The notes beneath the pieces were generated by a model that saw only the letters and a list, made by a program, of their open reading frames with translations, made no database searches and was not told where the DNA came from. Of a stretch of DNA of 64,000 nucleotides, positions 58,501-64,000 are shown piece by piece. This DNA comes from Lateolabrax maculatus. Taxonomy: Eukaryota > Chordata > Actinopteri > Acropomatiformes > Lateolabracidae. The translations under genes were made by a program, and so were the position numbers. The stretch is taken from contig CM062196.1 of NCBI GenBank assembly GCA_031216445.1, forward strand, positions 25,927,501 to 25,991,500, written 5' to 3'. How positions within the stretch are numbered: the stretch's first letter is position 1; every line of letters starts with the position of its first letter.

Positions 58501-59501
58501 ATTTTCAGATCTGTTTGGCACATTGGACCCGTTTGGCAGCAGTTCATTCAGCAGCAACAGTAACAGCTCTGCTGGATTTGCGGACTTCAGCCACATGTCA
58601 AAGCCCAGAGACCCTTTTGAAGGCAGGGCCAGCTGGCTGCCAGACTACCAGAAGGTACCAAAGGCCAAAACTCCTGAAAACACAGTTTTTGGGCCAATAG
58701 ACATATTACGCAAAAGTCACCCATTGCAAACAATGTGCACTGTAAAATGCCATATTGGCACAAATATTAAATGGGGAATGTCTCATATTTGGTCCAATAC
58801 AGTATAGGGGTGGAAATCTCTAGGCACTTCACAATTCAATTCCGATTTAGAGGGCTACAATGTGGTTAGAAAATTAGATTTTTGATTTCTATACGTGATG
58901 AGTGCCTACTTTCTACGTTTAAACATTGTATATTTGTAATGATCCATGATAAAAAGTAGGGGGGGACAGAATTTTTTTCCATTACCTTTTATTAATACAC
59001 AACTTGCATACAGTGTGGCTCTTATCCAGGTCCCTTTTTCCTTCAACTTCATAGAAGCCAAAATGCTTCCATACATTAGTTTTTAAGATGGGGGGTGCAG
59101 CTCTCTTTTCCCCCACCCCTAATACAGTACAATTATTACAAGGTCTTACTTTTTACCATAGAAAGACACAATTAATAGGACTGTGAATTTAAGTAATTTA
59201 TAATTATTAGTATTTTTACTTGTATTTTTATTAATATTATCTTTTATAATAAGGAAACTGATAAATTGAAGTGGTTCCTGGTGCCATCCTTTCTTTGTCA
59301 CATTTAAAATTGCCATAACCTATATCGTGCCACTGCCTGTCAGATATATTGAATTTACTGCTGAGTGCTAATAGAAGCACATTTTTCCTCTCACTCTTCC
59401 TTTTCAGTCTGTGTTTGTGGATGACCCATTCAGCAGAAAGAATGACACACCGGCTCTGCCACCAAAGAAAAGTGTTCCCCCAAGACCCAAACCACCCAGT
59501 G
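27893..59501 (+). CDS. eps15l1: epidermal growth factor receptor substrate 15-like 1 (Eps15R), 3' end outside window
   Basis: Endocytic scaffold at clathrin-coated pits. Its EH domains bind NPF proteins and its DPF repeats bind AP-2. Visible exons: 27893-27919, 28757-28798, 28941-29030, 32235-32282, 32726-32821, 33113-33181, 33696-33821, 34084-34143, 36795-37037, 38035-38192, 38866-39022, 39811-39873, 40955-41040, 44354-44426, 45294-45455, 45712-45909, 47524-47688, 53651-53756, 54101-54151, 56044-56180, 57227-57290, 58509-58654, 59408-59501. Together they give 820 complete codons, all in frame with GT-AG introns. Order: three EH domains, coiled coil, DPF region, proline-rich PPKKSVPPRPKPPSG. 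Human EPS15L1 has roughly 50 more residues after this point, so one or more terminal exons lie beyond 64000. The start MAALTSLTQ matches the family amino terminus. Family alternative is eps15, but the sequence follows the L1 paralogue throughout. Confidence 0.95.
29031..32234. other. eps15l1 intron 3, repeat-bearing
   Basis: A 3.2-kb intron. It holds repeat-like sequence at ~29390-29640 and at ~29995-30560; the latter is GC-rich, with 'ggcggggcctcgttcattcc' and 'agcatgcgcactagcgtttcc', and is probably MITE-derived. A near-perfect hairpin lies at 29791-29827, a TTTA-rich tract near 30630-30655, and TA/TG simple repeats near 30775-30860. No gene found. Confidence 0.5.
34603..34638. repeat. (TAA)n microsatellite
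   Basis: About twelve TAA units in eps15l1 intron 8, just beyond the 3' side of the antisense LINE. Confidence 0.95.
34740..36690 (-). mobile_element. Antisense L2/CR1-like LINE remnant in eps15l1 intron 8
   Basis: On the minus strand the order is endonuclease end, reverse transcriptase, carboxyl tail. The endonuclease end is at about 36240-36600 (FLDLVACLNLVQHVQSATYIHGNTLDFVITLG). The reverse transcriptase fingers/palm are at 35379-35984 (DSIPTKLFKS, KTSMVKPLLQK, PFLGKLLEKIVLNQL, FQSGYRENHSTETALLKV). The catalytic YADDTQLYIS box is at 35020-35208, and a tail like KLWNSLPLDIR lies near 34780. Frames are broken in several places and part of the thumb region is missing. Orientation is opposite to the host gene. 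Confidence 0.85.
37038..38034. other. eps15l1 intron 9
   Basis: A 997-bp AT-rich intron with no internal feature recognised. Confidence 0.6.
38035..39873 (+). other. eps15l1: eps15l1 exons 10-12: third EH domain
   Basis: Residues 268-393. EH3 begins WVVPVSDRGRYDDIFLKTDADLDGFVSGHEV; its EF-hand loop Asp290-Glu301 is canonical. It continues LLAHIWALADTRQIGKLTREQFALAMYLIQQKV. Trp320 is split across the exon 10/11 junction. Exon 12 (39811-39873) encodes SLSGYMTPVGSEMAALSEMRR, a short Ser/Met-rich linker. Confidence 0.92.
39060..39340. repeat. Dispersed fish repeat in eps15l1 intron 11
   Basis: Contains 'gtcctttggcaagacactgc', 'aaattgctccc', a GT-rich run and 'gaataggtgaatgagg' to 'aaagcgctaaataaatgca'. 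This series is common in dispersed fish retroposons. The exact family is not determined. It starts about 40 bp after the exon 11 donor. Confidence 0.5.
40141..40161 (+). other. eps15l1: Candidate 21-nt cassette microexon of eps15l1
   Basis: A strong acceptor (pyrimidine tract 'ccctcttccccctctctcag', ending 40140) and a donor GTAGGTAA (from 40162) enclose 21 bases. These encode AIMFKLW in the same phase-0 frame as exons 12 and 13, with no stop. It sits between EH3 and the coiled coil. Not part of the family consensus that I know, so it is offered as optional. Confidence 0.35.
40162..40954. other. eps15l1 intron 12, distal part, with CT/GT-rich tract
   Basis: Ends in a long pyrimidine tract: T18 near 40852-40869, then TCTC/TGTC repeats to 40948, directly before the exon 13 acceptor. 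A C/A-rich patch lies at 40625-40665. No gene. Confidence 0.6.
41041..44353. other. eps15l1 intron 13
   Basis: A 3.3-kb AT-rich intron. It includes a 56-bp segment (43464-43519) that nearly repeats 39345-39400 of intron 11. CATC-type simple repeats lie near 42851-42870. Ends in a TG-rich acceptor, 'gtgtgtgtgtcag'. No gene. Confidence 0.6.
44568..45158. mobile_element. hAT-like short inverted-repeat element
   Basis: The ends are inverted copies: 'catggttttccctg' at 44568-44581 and 'cagggaaaaccctg' at 45145-45158, one mismatch in 14. The 591-bp interior has no coding capacity. Ends of CAGGGTTTTCCCTG type are usual for hAT-derived MITEs. An 8-bp target duplication is not clear, so the call is moderate. 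It lies in eps15l1 intron 14. Confidence 0.55.
45922..45965. repeat. (GT)22 microsatellite
   Basis: Forty-four bases of perfect GT repeat starting 12 bp after the exon 16 donor of eps15l1. Confidence 0.97.
45966..47523. other. eps15l1 intron 16, remaining part
   Basis: Contains more short GT and CA runs (46085-46112, 46178-46190). Apart from the simple repeats, no gene or named repeat. Confidence 0.6.
47689..49163. other. eps15l1 intron 17, proximal part
   Basis: The largest visible intron (5.96 kb) starts here. The only distinct item before the Tc1 insertion is the AT repeat at 48434-48495. Confidence 0.6.
48434..48495. repeat. (AT)n microsatellite
   Basis: About 31 perfect AT units. Confidence 0.97.
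49530..50489 (+). pseudogene. Tc1 transposase, frameshifted
   Basis: The catalytic half is open from 49890 to 50486 (199 codons). It carries the first catalytic Asp in ILWCDETKIELF, the GGGSIMLWGCFSATG motif, the second Asp in QQDNDPKHTAK and the SQSPDLSPIEHLWRD block. The DNA-binding half upstream (about 49530-49890) is recognisable only in pieces and in shifted frames. The carboxyl end is also frameshifted. No intact enzyme can be made. Confidence 0.85.
50668..51185. mobile_element. Fold-back insertion nested in the Tc1 element
   Basis: The Tc1 right repeat is interrupted after 'ggggtattgt' (50667) and resumes at 'gtgtagaattttgagg' (51186). The ~518-bp insert contains a long imperfect inverted repeat: 50891-50950 pairs with 51038-51090 (both contain 'gctgttca(g/a)caa' and 'aaacatgta' when aligned). 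A smaller inverted pair lies in the loop (51001-51038). It has no coding capacity, as in snapback or fold-back MITEs. Confidence 0.7.
51296..53650. other. eps15l1 intron 17, distal part
   Basis: Holds the CA repeat at 52520-52580 and otherwise no recognised gene or element. Confidence 0.6.
52520..52580. repeat. (AC)n microsatellite
   Basis: About 30 perfect AC units. Confidence 0.97.
54152..58508. other. eps15l1 introns 19-21
   Basis: Introns 54152-56043, 56181-57226 and 57291-58508 separate exons 19, 20, 21 and 22. Apart from the LINE scrap at 58140-58363 I recognise nothing in them. Confidence 0.6.
58140..58363 (-). pseudogene. Possible LINE reverse transcriptase scrap
   Basis: The minus strand gives SETILKVCFKHIFSEFVISQVSVPRAFKKARVVSL, which resembles the segment of non-LTR reverse transcriptases that ends in 'P..fKkArV.PL'. 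It is short and isolated, in intron 21 of eps15l1. Similarity is by eye only. Confidence 0.45.
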
Positions 59502-61899
59502 GTGAGTGTCACACTATCTATTATATATGTTATGACAGCTTTACTGAATGCTAACAAAATAATGCATGTATTTTGTCTAAATGTACCAATTTAGTTCAGA
59601 AATTGCACAGAAAACCCTATTATCATAATTTGATCTTTTCAGAAAGACAAGGGATGAAAAAGTGTCTGTGGGAACATGCACAGTCTGGCGGAGGCTAGTG
59701 GAACAGTGGTTAGCTGAAAAAGGAAGTGGGACTTTGGCTTTATCAAAAACCAAGATAAATGATGGGTGCTTAGTGTGATTTCCACATCACCATCATGGCC
59801 ATAATCACCACCCTTCTGGGTATTACAGGCATGCTGAAGAATGAAAAAGAACAAGGTGTGTAATGAATAAAGGAATTGGGAAGACTTGTAAAGAAAAAAA
59901 AATTTATAAAAGAAATATTAAAAAAGATAAGGTGGAGAGAGAGCATTGATAGAGAAAATACTAAGAGTATCAAAATATGTACAACTGTAGAGTTGGTGAT
60001 AATTCTCTGGGTGTTTGTGGGTCATCACATATTAACATTAATATACAAATATCGATTAGAGCAATGATGTTTGCTGCCTCCTAAGGTATATAGTTTTTTG
60101 TTGTGATTCAACTAAATAAAAAAAGATATTTGCCGTGTTGTTTTTCTCTCCTAGTTAGAAGAATGGCCTGATTCTTAAAATAAGCAAAACCCTCTATGTT
60201 TTCACTGAATGGATGTTTGGGATGTTTGTTCGACAACCACTTATTACACTTGTTTCCTTTTAGCTTTACTAGTACATTCAGTATCTCACTACGAAAAGAC
60301 CAGTTACTTTGAAACAGGTTAAGTTTAATAGCCCAATGCAAAAGACAAGACTATTAAAAAAGAAAAAAACACTTCATCATAGAATAAAAGAATAGAATAT
60401 TATGATGAAAAGATATTTTGATCTCTTTGAATTGCAGCTTTTATGCAGTATATAATTGTAAGCAGTGTTGAAATGTAGATTTGACCAGAGAAAAGCTTTT
60501 TTTTCTGTAAGCAAAAAGCACAGTCTTCAACTCTGATCTGTCAACAGGAAAGTGGGTCGTTGTGGGTACAGAGAAGATAAAAGCCTTCTCGTATTTGCCA
60601 AGCCACTGCTATCACAGACTGTATACTCTGCATAGTTTCTCAATTCAAACACTTAACCAGCAGTGGCAAGGAGTGATTTGCACTGTAACATGTCATATTA
60701 TAGCTTTTATATGATGGAATATTGACAATAGTGAGTTTTGTCAGTTGTTTTGAAGTTTGCATTTCTCACTTCTCAGATTGTGTTTTGATGCAGGACCGAC
60801 TTTAATTCACTTTCACGTCAATGAATTTTCATCACCAGTTATCTGTATTATATATATATAATATATATTATTATATTATTAAAATCTCTCATTATGCTAA
60901 CCTTAATCTGAACTAGAAAACATCTCAAATATCACGTAGCAACATTTTTTTTAAAAGTTATTTTTAGATATGAAGTGCCCAGTGCTGTGGTGTACTTAAA
61001 CTGTGCTGTGTTGTCACACCTGTTTTTTGTTTTTTTTTTCTTGTTGATTTGCTAACATCTTCCTGAAACTGTTTGACTACCATTTCCAATTTATTTAAAC
61101 TTTTTGCAGCAGCAACTCCATTTCCTCACTGCATTGCATTGACAGTAGTGTACATCAAAGTACTCTCAAAAATCAAGCGTGAACACACTACAGACTTAAA
61201 TCCAGCCTAAAATTAGATTAGTAAATAGTATAATTTGGACACAGTTCAAGAAATGTTCTCTCACTTCCCACTTTAGTGCCCATAATGCATGAGCTTTAGT
61301 GTCTTTGTATTACTCCAACTATCCAACTGATGGCCCACATTAATGACATAAAAATCATTAATAGATTATTAAAAGATATGTGAAAAATGTTGTATTGAAT
61401 GCTTGAAATTGTGGTCATCGCAATAGTTCTTTATGAATAGATGTCATTATCAGAAAGCATGTTTTTGGCACAAAGTCTTTTGTCTCTTGGACTTGGTGCT
61501 CATAGTATGAACCACACTTGACACCTTCTCTGTTTCTCAGCCTAAACTATGGCCGCACTTGTTGCTATAACACTATCCCACACTTTTGCTGACTCAGTGG
61601 TTGTTGAAGGGAACTTGAGAGAAGTCTGTTACAGCTTTGATGCCAGCCTCTTCATTTGTTCAACAAGAGCAATCAGAACTCCAGCAGCTGTCTTCTCCAC
61701 CATTAGCTTTGCAACGACTAACAGCTAAACTAAACATCAATGCTCTCAAGATGTAGATATCTTATTATGATTGTTCACAAACTGCTGTTCTGATGTTTGT
61801 GTGTAGGCACATGTGAGGGTGATGTTGTAAGAGCGATATGTGGTTTGCTTGGCCTGTTGTTTGCAGACACACCCTAACTTGCTTCCTCTCTCTTCCCTT

Positions 61900-61901
<2 letters not shown>

Positions 61902-61941
<40 letters not shown>
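61902..61941. repeat. (GT)n microsatellite
   Basis: About 20 GT units. Confidence 0.95.
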
Positions 61942-61942
<1 letters not shown>

Positions 61943-62052
61943 ACGAGGATGAGTGGTTCAGAGAAGGTCAGGCTGCAGGCTGTGTTACCAGTGTAACAAT
62001 TATCTTCATATATTCAATTTAGTGTCTTTATGTTTTCCATTTTACTCTTCTT

Positions 62053-62079
62053 CACACACACACACACACACACACACAC
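62053..62079. repeat. (CA)n microsatellite
   Basis: About 13 CA units, followed by 'gcatgcatgcatgc'. Confidence 0.95.
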
Positions 62080-64000
62080 GCATGCATGCATGCTCTGTCA
62101 CTTTATTTTGTCACCTAATGAGGTGTGGATGGGGCAAGGCTGCTGTGACAGTGATACAGATAAACACAATTGGCACAATTGAGGGCACGTCGCTGTATCT
62201 GTATTGTTGTTTTAGTAGTTGAAATACTGGATGCTGCATGTACAATCATGTGGTAGACATTAAAATTAGATGCCACAAATGTAGTGGATTATTTTAAAAC
62301 AGGGTGGAGCTCGATTGTGGTTTCTCAAGTGTGAGTTTGTGTGTGTGTGCGTGTGCACCCAGTTTACTGAAAGAGGAAAAAACTGATTGCCAGGCATGCA
62401 GTTTTGCTCAGCGTGGAGTGTGAAATGAACTGCTCACCCCAATCAGCCAAGTTATCTGTGTAATAGGACTAAATGTGTATGTGTATTTTATATGACAACG
62501 GTTTTACTGGTGCTGTGGTTTAACACCTATACAAGCCACATGATATACTCTTAACGTTCCCACGATGCTCTGCCAGGCCCTGTGAATAGCAGAAACTGAC
62601 ATTAATATGATTACTGCTTTATTTTTGCTCAAGTGTATATCCACCTTTATTTTCTGTAAAGTACTGAACAGTTTCTTCTTCAGGGATAGCAGGATTCTAT
62701 TCCCCTGTGACTGCAAGTCTTCAGTTATACTGACAGAATTCAAGGCCCCTGTAAGAGTCTTAAATACACTTTAAGAAATCTTAAAATGTGAATGAGAAAA
62801 AAAGCTAGAAAAGAAAAGAAGAAATGTTGAAACAATTAGTGGAAATTGGGAGGATTTGCTGTTTTTTTTTTCTGTTCTCTATCATTGTAAACTGAATATC
62901 TTTGGGTTTCTTAACTGTTGGTCAGACAAAAAATATATTTTAAAATGTCACTATGGGGTGTGGGAATTTGTGATGGTCATTTATCAAATACTTTTAATAT
63001 TTTATATACCAAACCACGGTTAAGAAAATGATCAACAGATAATGAAGCCTTAGTTCCATATACATAAGTCCTGACTTTGACAACTACTGTATGTGGGAGT
63101 TAAACCGACAAAAAAAATGTTGTCTAACCACTATACTGAAGATGAAGGATAAACTTTCTCACTTGGTAAAAATAAAACCATAAAAACAGTAAAAAGAAAC
63201 AAATAACCAGCAGTGAACCAACAGTTGGTAATGTGGGCACAAACCCAACCAGGTGATCAACCAGGAAACCGTTGAATGGTTCAGTGGGTTATGGGGTACC
63301 ACTTTTGGTTGTGGTCCTTTGCCTGTTGTCTTTTGCTTCGTGTTTTTTCCTATACCAACTGTTTTTATATATGTCCCTTCTCAGGAGGATGTAGCACTGC
63401 ATGTGATAACTTACAGAAAGATTTGTGTAGGTACTCGATATGAATTGTTTGGTGTTTCGTGTGTGGAGGTGAAACTGTTGCGGTTTTCAAAAGCTGGTAG
63501 CTATCTTTGAGGTGACACCGGAGGTGAAGTAGGGCGTGGGCAGGATTATGAGAACAAGAGAATTTAGTGTTTGTGTGTTTCAATCCAGAACAGATCAAAT
63601 CAGATCCTGTGTTCTCAACATAGTTCACCAAGGTGAGAATCACTCATGCGGGCTGCAGTGATGTGTCATGGTATCTCTCCTATGTGCACCACTCATGCAC
63701 TTAGTCTATTTACATTCTCTCTGGGGTTACGTGAGACCTGAAGCCTGTAATATGTCTGTTTTTGTTTGGTATTTTTCTTTGCTTCTCTCTGCATGTCTTT
63801 GTCACCTCAAAGCTAATTATTTCTATGCTATCCCATAAGCACCTTATTCCCTTCACTGATCTTTTTAAGGAATGCCTTAGCATTTCAGATTTCAATCTTA
63901 TTTTTACTTCCCAGCCCTTATCAAATTTTCATCACGTGACAAAGTCACATCACTGCTGTGAGCAGGCTGTTTATGCCTTTTTTTGATCAGCAAGCATTAT

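Larger units (their letters stand above)
53651..59501 (+). other. eps15l1: eps15l1 exons 18-23: DPF repeat region
   Basis: Residues 622 onward. I count 15 DPF tripeptides: four in exon 18, two in exon 19, five in exon 20, one in exon 21, two in exon 22 and one in exon 23. These bind the AP-2 alpha appendage. Exon 22 also contains AGFADFSHM; exon 23 contains PALPPKKSVPPRPKPPSG, an SH3-binding type stretch. Exon 23 ends in phase 1, so at least one further coding exon is required. Confidence 0.92.
59502..64000. other. eps15l1 intron 23 (incomplete)
   Basis: It starts with donor GTGAGT after exon 23 and runs to the window end. I looked for further DPF or UIM-like exons and found none. It contains GT and CA microsatellites and AT-rich sequence, no gene. 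Confidence 0.6.

Noticed and set aside
60541..60640. CAG|GAAAGTGG as possible next eps15l1 exon
   Set aside because: In the required phase it gives no eps15l1-like residues after the first glycine.
63253..63510. 85-codon frame with QEDVALHVITYRK, considered as a UIM-like end of eps15l1
   Set aside because: Lacks the acidic patch and the Ala-x-x-x-Ser core of UIMs, and has no matching splice acceptor.

Overview
The window is vertebrate nuclear DNA, almost certainly from a ray-finned (teleost, probably percomorph) fish. The genes have many short exons with GT-AG introns. The repeats are typical of fish: L2/CR1-like LINE remnants with a 'TTGGCGCTA...AATAAAATTGACTTG' tail, Sleeping Beauty-type and other Tc1 elements, short inverted-repeat elements, and long CA/GT/AT microsatellites. 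There is no operon, CRISPR array, rRNA or prokaryotic feature.

Layout. 1-9.3 kb is gene-poor and made mostly of repeats: a LINE reverse transcriptase scrap at the left edge, a 1.08-kb inverted-repeat DNA transposon (1920-3003), a decayed Sleeping Beauty-like Tc1 (6031-6886), and a 5'-truncated LINE (7766-8608) ending about 15 bp from an intact minus-strand tRNA-His(GUG) gene (8623-8694). Three protein genes follow, all on the + strand, head to tail. calr (calreticulin) has 9 coding exons, 9499-14907, 430 aa ending in KDEL, with a perfect ER stress response element in its promoter. rad23a (UV excision repair/proteasome shuttle) has 10 coding exons, 17875-25190, 478 aa, with a linker much longer than in mammals. 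eps15l1 (endocytic EH-domain adaptor) has 23 coding exons visible, 27893-59501, 820 codons; its last exons lie beyond the right edge.

I worked out exon junctions by hand. Every junction keeps frame and matches the known protein families, so the three gene models are the most reliable part of this annotation. The calr-rad23a head-to-tail order also occurs on human chromosome 19. The eps15l1 introns carry most of the repeat load: an antisense L2-like LINE (about 34.7-36.7 kb), a hAT-like short element (44568-45158), a complete but broken Tc1 copy (49164-51293) that itself contains a fold-back insertion, and several microsatellites.

Functionally, calreticulin is an ER Ca2+-binding lectin chaperone, Rad23A carries ubiquitylated cargo to the proteasome and partners XPC in nucleotide excision repair, and Eps15L1 is a clathrin/AP-2 endocytic scaffold. 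I see no new multi-gene system. The items most worth checking are a candidate 21-nt in-frame microexon in eps15l1, the ERSE in calr, the Pro/Ala linker and NAGNAG acceptor in rad23a, and the nested or fold-back mobile elements.
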